Origin: Nitrospirota bacterium
GTDB taxonomy: Bacteria; Nitrospirota; Leptospirillia; Leptospirillales; Leptospirillaceae
DNA: 37,052 nt
NCBI GenBank assembly: GCA_021827365.1
Contig: JAKAWK010000007.1
Span: forward strand, 1 to 37,052
Direction of reading: 5' to 3'
A model generated the notes under the pieces. The model was not told the DNA's origin. It was given only the letters and a program-made list of their open reading frames with translations, and did not search any database. Numbering within the stretch: the stretch's first letter is position 1; each line of letters opens with the position of its first letter. Of the stretch, positions 9,861 through 17,374 are shown one piece after another. Made by a program: the position numbers and the translations under genes.

Positions 9861-11555
9861 ATGGCACGGACGGTGAGCGATCGCATCGTGGAGTTCCTCG
9901 AGGAACGCGGAGTGGCCCAGGTCTTCGGGATTCCTGGAGACACGATCGACTCTCTGATGGAGTCGCTCCGGAAGCAGAATGCGGTCCATTTCGTCGTGAT
10001 GCGTCACGAGGAGGCCGGCGCCTTCGCCGCCAGCGCCCAGGCCAAACTTACGGGAAAGCTTGCGGTCTGCGTGGGATGCCAGGGACCGGGAGCGATCCAC
10101 CTCCTGAACGGTCTCTACGATGCCGCCCTGGACCATGTGCCGGTTCTGGCGATCACCGGCCAGATCCCGCGCGACGAGATCGGAACCGGCCGACCCCAGG
10201 AAATCGACCAGCTCAGGCTCTTCGGCGAAGTGGCGGTCTACAACCAGGAGGTCCGCTCGCCGGACAATCTTGAAGCTGTCCTTGCCCGGGCGGTCCAGGA
10301 GGCGCTGTCGCGCAAGGGGGTCGCCCATGTCTCGGTTCCGTCGGATGTCATGCGTCTTCCTGCTCCATCCCGGCCCCCCGCGGGGGAAGAGGAGTCCCGG
10401 TTTCACTCTCGCACCATCGTGCATCCTCCCCTCTCCGAGATCAGGAAGGCAGGAGAGATCCTGGACCGGGCCGACAGGGTGGTCATCCTCTACGGGGAGG
10501 GAGCCCGGCGGGCGGAAGCCCCCCTGGCAGGGCTCGCCTGGCGGCTCGGGGCTCCCCTAGTCCATACCACCCGCTCCAAGGACATTCTTCCCTCCCGCCA
10601 CCCGTCGGTCATGGGAGGAATCGGCCTGATGGGATCCCGGGCTGCCAACCGGGCGGTCCAGGAGTGCGATGCCCTTCTGGTGGTGGGATCGGATTTTGCC
10701 TTCCGGGAGTATTATCCCGAAAAGGTTCCCATCATTCAGGTCGACATCGATCCCTCAAGGATCGGGCGGCGCGTTCCGGTGGCGGTGGGACTTGTGGGAG
10801 AGGCCCGTGAAGTCCTGCCGCTCATGTCGGAAGAGGTCCATGAACGGACAGGATGTGCCTTCCTCGAACAGATGCGAAGGGAGCGGGAAAAGGAGCTCGC
10901 GGGGCAGGGCCGGGACAGGGGAGACGCGCGGCTTCATCCGGGAACCCTCTCCCGGATGATCGGAGAGCACTCCCCCGATGATACCCTCTTTCTGGTGGAT
11001 GCGGGAACGGTGACGGTCTGGGCCAACAACTTTCTCGAAATGCGGGGAACCCAGCGCTTCGTCTGGTCTTCAAACCTCGGGTCCCTGGGGTTTGCCCTCC
11101 CTGCTGCGATCGGAGCCAAGTTCGCGTTCCGGACACGACCTGTGGTCGTCCTGACGGGGGACGGAGGCTTCGGGATGCTCCTGGGAGATCTTGCAACCGC
11201 GGTCCGCTATCGTCTCCCTCTGGTGGTGGTGGTCTTTAATAACGGCTCCTACCAGTTCATCGAATACGAGGAGGAGGCCGAAGGAAATCCCGTCTTTGGA
11301 ACCAAGCTCACCAATCCCGACTTCGTGGCCCTTTCACGCGCCTTCGGCGGGGAAGGGAAAACCGTCCGGCTTCCGGAAGAGGTTCCGGAGGCCATGGAAT
11401 TGGCCTTTGCTTCCCCTGTTCCCTTCGTTATCGATGCCCGGGTCAACCCCGCCGAGCTCTATATTCCGCCTCTCCTCACGCCCCGCATGGTGGTCGCGTT
11501 TGCCAAGTCCCAGATCCGGAGTTTTTTTGCGAAGCCTTCGGAGGCCGAAGGCTAA
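9861..11555 (+). CDS. poxB: Pyruvate:quinone oxidoreductase / pyruvate oxidase-like ThDP enzyme
   Basis: A ThDP- and FAD-dependent enzyme of the pyruvate oxidase/acetolactate synthase family, expected to decarboxylate pyruvate to acetate and pass electrons to quinone. The N-terminal pyrimidine-binding domain has FGIPGDTID and the catalytic glutamate in MRHEEAGAFAAS (Glu50/Glu51). The central domain follows, and the C-terminal ThDP/Mg domain has LTGDGGFGMLLGDLATA ending in VVVFNNGSY. Length (564) fits PoxB. PoxB is favoured over acetolactate synthase because no small regulatory subunit or ilv gene is adjacent, and the C-terminal tail ends in basic/aromatic residues (FAKSQIRSFFAK) that could be the lipid-binding segment. 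The ATG follows GGGAGGATCC. It is monocistronic and divergent from the sensor gene. Confidence 0.82.
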   Translation: MARTVSDRIVEFLEERGVAQVFGIPGDTIDSLMESLRKQNAVHFVVMRHEEAGAFAASAQAKLTGKLAVCVGCQGPGAIHLLNGLYDAALDHVPVLAITGQIPRDEIGTGRPQEIDQLRLFGEVAVYNQEVRSPDNLEAVLARAVQEALSRKGVAHVSVPSDVMRLPAPSRPPAGEEESRFHSRTIVHPPLSEIRKAGEILDRADRVVILYGEGARRAEAPLAGLAWRLGAPLVHTTRSKDILPSRHPSVMGGIGLMGSRAANRAVQECDALLVVGSDFAFREYYPEKVPIIQVDIDPSRIGRRVPVAVGLVGEAREVLPLMSEEVHERTGCAFLEQMRREREKELAGQGRDRGDARLHPGTLSRMIGEHSPDDTLFLVDAGTVTVWANNFLEMRGTQRFVWSSNLGSLGFALPAAIGAKFAFRTRPVVVLTGDGGFGMLLGDLATAVRYRLPLVVVVFNNGSYQFIEYEEEAEGNPVFGTKLTNPDFVALSRAFGGEGKTVRLPEEVPEAMELAFASPVPFVIDARVNPAELYIPPLLTPRMVVAFAKSQIRSFFAKPSEAEG

Positions 11556-11712
11556 GGCTCGGCACCTGCCGCTCTCTCCTCTCCTGGTAGATGAAAAGAG
11601 GAAGTTTTCCGCCCCTTCGATTTTAGGCCACTCCCCCTGAGGATTTGCCTGCCCCTTTCTCCACCTTTCACACCCATCGATCCATTCCCCCTCCAGAGGT
11701 CCCATGGCGCCG

Positions 11713-13257
11713 TCAGTAAAAGAGCGGAATCCGAAGCATGATCTGAACATTGGGAGCATCAGGGGTGACTCCGGCCGCCACAGTCACCAGGTAAAAAAAG
11801 TGGGGACTTACGCTGTAGGAGGTCCCGAAGAGGACCGATCCCATCTGGAGGATCCGGGTCAGGGGGATTTGAATTCCGTTCTGACTGGGAGGCCAGATCG
11901 TCATCTGGTCGTATCCCAGGGAGAAAGAGGCCTTGGGATTGAAGGAGAACCATCCCCCAAAGTTGAAATCGGTGGCATAGCCGGGGTTGACGGTGCCCAC
12001 GTTCCCGCCGAAGTTCCGGGACATGTTGTAGATGTAGGATCCGTTTCCGTAGAAGACAACGGGGGTCGTGGGGAAGAAGACGCTAAATCCCGGTTCGAAG
12101 GCCCAGAACCCGGTTCCCGTGGGCTGGGAGGTGAGCACACCGGTGTCCTGATTGACGGGAATCGAAAAGGGGCTTGTTCCCGAGGTGGATTTCACCATCA
12201 GGTTTCCCAGAAACAGCCCCCCCAGGGCGGGGTGGGTGTTGAACTGGTAGTGGAGGCCGAACTGGACGTCCCCCAGACCGTTTCCGGAAGCCGCCGCGGC
12301 CGTCGGGGTTCCGGTTGAGCCGGTGCCTGAAATGGGAGAAACGAAGGCGTCGAGTGTCCGGTAGACATAGGGAACATCCGCTTCGAGCTCAAGTCGCGAG
12401 GTGAGGCCCACGTAGAAGGAAAGAATGTCGATGTAATAGTCCTGGCTCAGCTGCTGGATGTTCACAAGGGTAGTAGGAAAGAGCTGGTTGACGGTGAAAC
12501 TCTGGACTCCCACCTGGGTGGCGGAGTTGTGGACATACATAAAGGTGTTCTCCACAAGGAGCTTCCCCGCCGGAAGGAGAAGTGAAATTCCTTTGGGGGC
12601 GGAGGGGGGATTGGCCGTCACGAGAAGAGGTGGGGGAGGAGCCTTCCGGACAGTCGCCGGCGGGAGGGTCCGGGGGGCCGGAATATATTCAACGAGGTGG
12701 ACGATCCGGTGAAGGTGAAAACAGGATTCCTCCTCGCGGGTACAAAGAGGGAGATGGGGAATCGGGTCGACCCCGAGGGGAAGGATAGCGATCCGGGCCG
12801 GATCGATTCCCTGGACGACAAGGAAATGCCTGACGGCATCGCCCCGGCTTCTCGCCAGGGCATAGTTGTATTCTTTCGTTCCCCGGATGTCGGCATGGGC
12901 ATAAAGAAGGACATGAACCTCCGGATGGGCTTTGAGGGAAGGAAGAAGCTCTCTCAGGAGGGCCCGGTCGTAGGGCGTCAGAAAGTCGTCGTCGTAATGG
13001 AAATAGAGATCGGCGGCCGGAAGAGGAAGAACGGGGTCCTTTCCCTGGGGACTTCCGGTCGCCTGGGGTAAAGATGAGAGGGAGAGCACACAAATAAGGC
13101 TCAGGACTCCCGAAATCCAGGCAAGGGGCCGGATGAGACCGAGCGATCCCTTTGCCGGGTCCCGGTCTCCGGAGAGGGATGGGGGGGCTTTTGCCCCCTC
13201 CCGCCGGGAATCAGTAGAAGAGCGGGATGCGAAAGGTGATCTGGACATTGGGGGCAT
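11713..13257 (-). CDS. OmpA-like domain fused to an outer-membrane barrel (second, FapF-like paralogue)
   Basis: The order is: a hydrophobic export segment (IRPLAWISGVLSLICVLSL), an OmpA-like peptidoglycan-binding domain (YFHYDDDFLTPYDRALL, HADIRGTKEYNYALARSRGD, HLHRIVHLVE), a Pro-rich linker, then a beta-barrel domain annotated in such families as transporter/phenol MetA-type. It ends in RIPLFY, a terminal aromatic typical of BamA substrates. The barrel half is clearly paralogous to the next upstream gene (shared QLSQDYYIDIL/QSVSQDYYMDIL, DVPYVYRT, DVQFGLHYQFN, GYDQMT.WPP, TPDAPNVQI). The start is uncertain: ATG 13257 overlaps the upstream gene by 47 bases, has no ribosome site and places about 40 residues before the export segment, yet no later ATG, GTG or TTG precedes that segment. 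Proposed role: surface-anchored exit pore for the amyloid-like proteins. Confidence 0.75.
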   Translation of the reverse strand: MPPMSRSPFASRSSTDSRREGAKAPPSLSGDRDPAKGSLGLIRPLAWISGVLSLICVLSLSSLPQATGSPQGKDPVLPLPAADLYFHYDDDFLTPYDRALLRELLPSLKAHPEVHVLLYAHADIRGTKEYNYALARSRGDAVRHFLVVQGIDPARIAILPLGVDPIPHLPLCTREEESCFHLHRIVHLVEYIPAPRTLPPATVRKAPPPPLLVTANPPSAPKGISLLLPAGKLLVENTFMYVHNSATQVGVQSFTVNQLFPTTLVNIQQLSQDYYIDILSFYVGLTSRLELEADVPYVYRTLDAFVSPISGTGSTGTPTAAAASGNGLGDVQFGLHYQFNTHPALGGLFLGNLMVKSTSGTSPFSIPVNQDTGVLTSQPTGTGFWAFEPGFSVFFPTTPVVFYGNGSYIYNMSRNFGGNVGTVNPGYATDFNFGGWFSFNPKASFSLGYDQMTIWPPSQNGIQIPLTRILQMGSVLFGTSYSVSPHFFYLVTVAAGVTPDAPNVQIMLRIPLFY

Positions 13258-14389
13258 CCGGTGTCACGCCGGCCTCGACGTTGAGCATGTAGAAAAAGTA
13301 GCGGCTGACATTGTAGGAATAACCGAACATGAGGGAGCCCATCTGCAGGACGCGTGTCAGGGGAATCTGAACACCATTCTCGGTGGGTGGCCACATGGTC
13401 ATCTGGTCGTAGCCGATGCTAAAGGAGGTCTGTTCGTTGAGGGAAAACCCGGCCCCGAAGCTTAAATCCGTGGCGTTGCCTGGATTGATTGTTCCAATGG
13501 CTCCTCCGAAATTGGTCGAAAAGTTGTAGATGTAGCCGGCGTTGGCATAGAAGACGGCCGGATCGGTCGGGAAGAGGACGGTGAGACCGGGTTCGACCGA
13601 CCAGAACCCGGTTCCCGTGGGCTGAACCGTCAGAAGGCCGGTGCTCGAAGTGATGGGGATGCTGAACGGGTTGCTTCCGGAGTTGGACTTCACCATGACG
13701 TTTCCCAGGAAAAAGGTTCCGCCCATGCCGCTCTGGTTGAACTGGTAGTGGAGGCCGAACTGGACGTCCCCGATATCGGAGCCGGCAGTATTTACCTCGA
13801 TGGGGGAGGTGGCGCTCGCGATCGGACGGGTGACCACATTCTCCGTCCGGTAGACATAGGGAACGTCGGCCTCGACCTCGAGCCGGTTGGTCAGCCCGTA
13901 GTAGAAGGTCAGGATGTCCATGTAATAGTCCTGGCTTACCGACTGGACATTGATGCTTCCAACCAGAAGGGCCGAGACGACGGTGAATCCCTGGATGGCG
14001 AGCTGGCTTGCCGTGTTGTGGATGTATTCGAGGGAGTCCTCGACCAGGAGCTTCCCGGCGGGGATCAGGATACCGGTTGACGAGACCAGGGTTTCGACGG
14101 TGGGCGGTTCGGTCTTCTTCTTGGGTGCGATTCCTACGGGTGAGGCCGGGGGGGAGGTTTCGGAAGAGGATTCGGTTTTTTTCCGTTTTTTATTTTCCTC
14201 TTCGGTTGTTCCTGAACCGCTCGGGCCATTGTTTCCCGAGGCAGGAGCGGCTGACGGGTTCGCGGTTTCCTGGGGGGTGGCTGAAGTCGCAGAGGAAGAG
14301 GGGGCGGGGGTGTTGTCTGCCAGGGCAGCTCCAACCGGAGCGATCCCCATCACGAACACGATGATGACAACTCCGGCAACTTTCTTCAC
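13211..14389 (-). CDS. Outer-membrane beta-barrel protein (FapF-like exporter candidate)
   Basis: A 392-residue secreted barrel. The start GTG at 14389 gives MKKVAGVVIIVFVMGIAPVG, a textbook signal peptide, with GAGGGG upstream; a TTG at 14410 is less likely. After cleavage comes a low-complexity Pro/Ser/Thr/Lys-rich periplasmic segment to about residue 95, then a barrel with alternating amphipathic strands ending in RIPLFY. The family resembles the transporter/phenol MetA-type outer-membrane proteins. FapF, the Pseudomonas amyloid exporter, has a similar plan (periplasmic N-terminal region plus small barrel), so a role in exporting the neighbouring secreted proteins is inferred. It is the first gene after an internal terminator and has its own 260-base upstream region. 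Confidence 0.78.
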   Translation of the reverse strand: MKKVAGVVIIVFVMGIAPVGAALADNTPAPSSSATSATPQETANPSAAPASGNNGPSGSGTTEEENKKRKKTESSSETSPPASPVGIAPKKKTEPPTVETLVSSTGILIPAGKLLVEDSLEYIHNTASQLAIQGFTVVSALLVGSINVQSVSQDYYMDILTFYYGLTNRLEVEADVPYVYRTENVVTRPIASATSPIEVNTAGSDIGDVQFGLHYQFNQSGMGGTFFLGNVMVKSNSGSNPFSIPITSSTGLLTVQPTGTGFWSVEPGLTVLFPTDPAVFYANAGYIYNFSTNFGGAIGTINPGNATDLSFGAGFSLNEQTSFSIGYDQMTMWPPTENGVQIPLTRVLQMGSLMFGYSYNVSRYFFYMLNVEAGVTPDAPNVQITFRIPLFY

Positions 14390-14767
14390 CCGGCACACCC
14401 CTCTTGGCAAATGAGCATGGAAGGACGGGAAACCGTTTCACCGTGAATGCGCCGTAACAATTTCTGGGGCGTCTCCTGGTCCGGCCCCGGGACCTGTTGG
14501 TCAAAAATGGAGACTTATGGCCTTAAATTTCCGTATTTGGATCACTCTGGTTGGTGGAAGCTTCCTTACCGAAGACCAGATTCTTCATGGCTGACCGGAA
14601 ATTCGGTTTTTTTTCATGGCCATCTCGGGAGTCTCACTTTGAATCTGCTAAAAAAAAAGGAAAACCCTTCATCTTTTGAAAGGTTTTACCAGACGGAAAG
14701 ACGAAGGGCAAGAGAGCTTCCTCCCCTTTTCCGATTCTTCCAGGGAACTCATGGCTCCGCACCAAAG
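14390..14767 (-). other. Intergenic region before the barrel genes, containing a terminator
   Basis: No gene is supported. The region carries the minus-strand terminator listed separately and a GGTCC-GGACC hairpin within about 120 bases of the barrel gene. No sigma-54 element and no clear sigma-70 promoter were recognised, so it is open whether the barrel genes have their own promoter or depend on read-through. Confidence 0.5.
14650..14687 (-). terminator. Intrinsic terminator inside the amyloid-like locus
   Basis: On the minus strand AAAACCTTTC pairs with GAAGGGTTTT over 10 bp (one G-U) around a 7-base loop, followed after CC by nine T (14650-14658). It separates the secreted-protein genes from the barrel genes. 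Confidence 0.8.
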
Positions 14768-15115
14768 TCAATGGTTCTTTTCAGACTCCGGCGGTGGCGG
14801 ACCTCCCGGTTCAGCGCCGCTCTCCGTGGAGACCTCGTCCCAGAGCTTGACGGGGCCGGTTTCATCGTAAACAACTCCGGGCCGAACCTCGATGGGGTAG
14901 ACCCCGAGTCCGGTACCCCGGAGATCGATCTTCTGATCCGGGAGGGGCACGCCGAGTTCCTTCGCCCCCTTTGCAGGTTCCGGGAGCAAATCCCGGGAAG
15001 CCAGAAAGGAGGGACCTTCCCCCTTGTCAGTGGATCCGGGACCAGAACCAGCGAGTGTGGGCCCCCCCAGCAAGAAAAGGAAAAGGACGATAACCAGAGA
15101 GAATCGTCTCATCAT
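14768..15115 (-). CDS. Small secreted protein of the amyloid-like locus
   Basis: A 115-residue protein with a clear signal peptide (MMRRFSLVIVLFLFLLGG, cleavage near PTLA-GS). The mature part is acidic and Pro/Gly-rich, with a compact middle (KIDLRGTGLGVYPIEVRPGV, then YDETGPVKLWDEV) and a disordered tail (PGGPPPPESEKNH). No family is recognised. ATG 15115 follows AAAAAGG. It lies between the large RGGF protein and the terminator, so it is probably the last gene of the sigma-54 transcript. A periplasmic accessory or chaperone is a guess from position only. Confidence 0.7.
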   Translation of the reverse strand: MMRRFSLVIVLFLFLLGGPTLAGSGPGSTDKGEGPSFLASRDLLPEPAKGAKELGVPLPDQKIDLRGTGLGVYPIEVRPGVVYDETGPVKLWDEVSTESGAEPGGPPPPESEKNH

Positions 15116-15162
15116 GCTGCCTTTTTCCAAGAGGGTTAGGGGGCCGGAGGATCTTTGGCCCC

Positions 15163-15981
15163 CTAGAACCGGCTCAGGATGGATCCCAGCGTGGCTGTCT
15201 GGTTGAACCGGAGGATCATGTTCGTGGTGTGGGTGGCGGGACCCATGTTGCTGATGAGCCCGTTCAGCTGTGTGAGGTGCTGGATCACCACGTTGTTTGC
15301 ATTGTTCTGGATGACTGTTGTCAGACTTTGAGAGTTTGCGAGGGCGTTTCCGGTCACCCCCGAGTTGCCGGAACCCACCGAAATCAGGGTGGTGGTCGGG
15401 CTGGAAAGGGTCGTCTTTCCGGAGGGGAGGGTCGACAAAGATCCCGTTCCGGGGATGTTTACAGGCGTATTCCCCACCCCTCCGCTATTTGTCCCTGGCT
15501 TGTTTGTTGATGAGGGGGAAGAGGGAATGTTCACGACCTGGTTGTCTGGAAGGACTTGTGAGACCAGAGAGCCGGTCTGGCTGGAGACTGTCGTGCTCCC
15601 CTGTGTTCCCTGGGAGACCGGGACCAGACCCAGACTCTTGAGCGCGGGATTGTTGATCACATCCTTGAGGGAGGTGATGATGTTGTTGGCCAGCGTCAGG
15701 TCGGTCTGGGTGATCAGGACGTTGTTGACCCAGGTCACCGAGCTGAAGGAGAAATTGAAGTCCAGGTTTCCGATGGAGAATCCGCCCCGCATGCTGTCGA
15801 GGACCGAATCGGGAACCGCCGTCTCCTTCGCGAGCCCTGCGAGCGGGCGGGCGTGGGCTCCCTGGGGTGATATGAGAAATCCTGCGAAGATAAGAAGAAA
15901 AAAAAGGCTCCGGGGTGTAACCCGGGAGGGGCCAACTTTGAAAAAGCGGATAATCTCTAGGCTAATCCGGGTGGGTCTCAT
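15163..15981 (-). CDS. Secreted protein with RGGF motif and Gln/Asn-rich amyloid-like C-terminal module (large)
   Basis: A 272-residue exported protein. ATG 15981 follows AAGGAG; a GTG two codons earlier is less likely. The export helix is RSLFFLLIFAGFLISPQG (about residues 25-42), ending in AHA. Then comes the short segment SVLDSMRGGF (double glycine at 66-67), a region of alternating hydrophobics (IGNLDFNFSFSSVTWV), a Ser/Thr/Pro/Gly-rich linker, and the C-terminal module TTVIQNNANNVVIQHLTQLN. The same two signatures occur in the 130-residue neighbour, and the C-terminal module also in the Asn/Ser-rich protein. The double-Gly site resembles the cleavage site of C39 peptidases, and a C39-like gene is directly upstream. 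Probable extracellular matrix subunit or its periplasmic adaptor. Confidence 0.75.
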   Translation of the reverse strand: MRPTRISLEIIRFFKVGPSRVTPRSLFFLLIFAGFLISPQGAHARPLAGLAKETAVPDSVLDSMRGGFSIGNLDFNFSFSSVTWVNNVLITQTDLTLANNIITSLKDVINNPALKSLGLVPVSQGTQGSTTVSSQTGSLVSQVLPDNQVVNIPSSPSSTNKPGTNSGGVGNTPVNIPGTGSLSTLPSGKTTLSSPTTTLISVGSGNSGVTGNALANSQSLTTVIQNNANNVVIQHLTQLNGLISNMGPATHTTNMILRFNQTATLGSILSRF

Positions 15982-16054
15982 GTTCACTCCTTCACCCCGG
16001 GAGAGAAGTCTCCGGGGGATTTTCCTGTTTCTGGCTCTAAATTTTCAAAAAACC

Positions 16055-16867
16055 TTAGGGAATCCCGATCTTGGCAAATCCTCCGAACTGGAACTGGTTG
16101 GGCCCCGGGATCAGAAGAAGCTGGGTCGCAAGCGGAAGCTGGTTTTGCGCCACCGACACAGGGATCCTGACACTCACGTCGGCCCATTCCTTGGGATCGT
16201 TGAAAGACTTCCGGGAGACGAAGATGTTTTTTCCGCTGTGGATCAGAAAGACGATGCTGTTCACCCACAACTTCCGGAAGTTTTCGATTCGTTCCCGACG
16301 GAGCCCTCTGGCAGGATCCCCGATCAGGACATAACCCCCTTCGATTCCCTTGATGACGACGAAATGCCGGTATCCCCGGGTCTGGATCAGAACGATCGCC
16401 GGCAGGCGAAGGTCGGCCAGCCGCTCGAGTGTCATCCGATAGCCGTCGGCCTGGTAGCCGATTGAGGCCAAATAGTGCTTGATGTCCAGGAGGGAAAATC
16501 CTTCCTTTTTGATCTTCTCCTGGTTCCCGGTTTTCCACATGGCCAGGAAGGCCTCGTTCTCCGTAGTGGGCCTTTTGAACTCGTAGGTCAAAAGTGTCGC
16601 CACGGCGGCCGATCCGCAGCTGAAATCGTATTGCTGGCGAACGACCGTCTTGAACTTGAGTTCCCGATAGCTTTTGGCTGGAAGAGTGGCCAGACCCATC
16701 GGGCCCGCAAAGTCGAGAACACCGGCAGGGGAGGGCGAAGAAGACAGAAGAGAACCCAGGATAAAAATCCCTGGAAGGATAATACGGAAAAGGGCAGGAG
16801 GGCGCGTTGAAGGCGTCCTTCCTGCCGAAGGTTTCATGTTCTGTGCGGAGAATTTGTCCGTTGTCAT
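16055..16867 (-). CDS. C39-like cysteine peptidase, exported (FapD-like)
   Basis: A 270-residue protein with an N-terminal hydrophobic segment (FRIILPGIFILGSLLSSS, about 27-44), so it probably acts in the periplasm or anchored to the inner membrane. The peptidase C39-like domain has the oxyanion Gln and nucleophile in RQQYDFSCGSAAVATLL (Cys84), the histidine in TRGYRHFVVIKG (His168) and the aspartate in LIGDPARG (Asp184), so the full triad is present. There is no ABC-transporter domain. In Pseudomonas, FapD is a stand-alone C39-type peptidase needed for amyloid secretion; this is the best match by architecture. ATG 16867 lies one base after the previous stop, with AGGAAATGAC before it. Likely substrates are the two RGG-containing neighbours. 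Confidence 0.82.
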   Translation of the reverse strand: MTTDKFSAQNMKPSAGRTPSTRPPALFRIILPGIFILGSLLSSSPSPAGVLDFAGPMGLATLPAKSYRELKFKTVVRQQYDFSCGSAAVATLLTYEFKRPTTENEAFLAMWKTGNQEKIKKEGFSLLDIKHYLASIGYQADGYRMTLERLADLRLPAIVLIQTRGYRHFVVIKGIEGGYVLIGDPARGLRRERIENFRKLWVNSIVFLIHSGKNIFVSRKSFNDPKEWADVSVRIPVSVAQNQLPLATQLLLIPGPNQFQFGGFAKIGIP

Positions 16868-16868
16868 G

Positions 16869-17261
16869 TCATTTCCTGAACTGGAGATTGAGCTGCACCA
16901 TATTCTGGATCAGGACGTTGTTGCCGTTGTTCTGAATGACATTCACGACTCCGGAGGCATTCTGGAAGGCGTTTCCCCCCAGAACGTTGGAAAAGGAAAC
17001 ATTGCTTCCCTGGCCAAAGGTCACGCTGTTGTTCGACAGGACCCCCGACAGAGAGGCGTCGTTCTCCATGAATCCGCCGCGGGCATGGTCAAGTGTCCTG
17101 GCAGAGACCGCGGAACCCAGGGTCCCTGTGTCCAGGGACTCGACCGGAGAGACCTCTCCGGCTCCCACCGGGATTGATCCCGTCAATACTCCCGCTCCGC
17201 CAAGCGCCGTGGCGATCAGAATACGCGTTGAGAGGATGATCAGTGAGGTCTTTTTTTTCAT
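16869..17261 (-). CDS. Secreted protein with RGGF motif and Gln/Asn-rich amyloid-like C-terminal module (small)
   Basis: A 130-residue exported protein with a signal peptide in residues 1-35. It carries RTLDHARGGF (double glycine at 62-63), followed by a 67-residue mature part rich in Asn, Ser, Gly and Val and ending in NVIQNNGNNVLIQNMVQLNL. The C-terminal module is closely shared with the 272-residue neighbour and, less closely, with the Asn/Ser-rich protein. Alternating V-I-Q-N patterns of this kind are typical of curlin/Fap-type beta-rich fibre subunits. ATG 17261 has AAGG upstream. The next gene, the C39-like peptidase, starts one base after its stop, so the two are translated together. 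Proposed role: fibre subunit or nucleator matured by the peptidase. Confidence 0.75.
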   Translation of the reverse strand: MKKKTSLIILSTRILIATALGGAGVLTGSIPVGAGEVSPVESLDTGTLGSAVSARTLDHARGGFMENDASLSGVLSNNSVTFGQGSNVSFSNVLGGNAFQNASGVVNVIQNNGNNVLIQNMVQLNLQFRK

Positions 17262-17324
17262 GGTCGCCTTCCGGTTCTCCCCTATTGGGAGTCCCGAACT
17301 CCTTTCACGAGTCTTCAGAAAAGG

Positions 17325-17360
17325 AAGGAGAAAACGGAGGCCAGGAAGAGCGGCCTCCGT
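17325..17360 (-). terminator. Attenuating terminator after the Asn/Ser-rich subunit gene
   Basis: On the minus strand a 9-bp perfect stem (17352-17360 with 17334-17342, arms ACGGAGGCC and GGCCTCCGT, 9-base loop) is followed by TTTTCTCCTT. It lies 14 bases after the stop of the first gene of the operon and could make that gene's transcript more abundant than the rest. Confidence 0.65.
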
Positions 17361-17374
17361 CCCTCGTCAAGCGA

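Noticed and set aside
14447-15139. 230-codon plus-strand frame over the small secreted gene
   Set aside because: No ribosome site or family, and it overlaps a minus-strand gene with a signal peptide and the minus-strand terminator.
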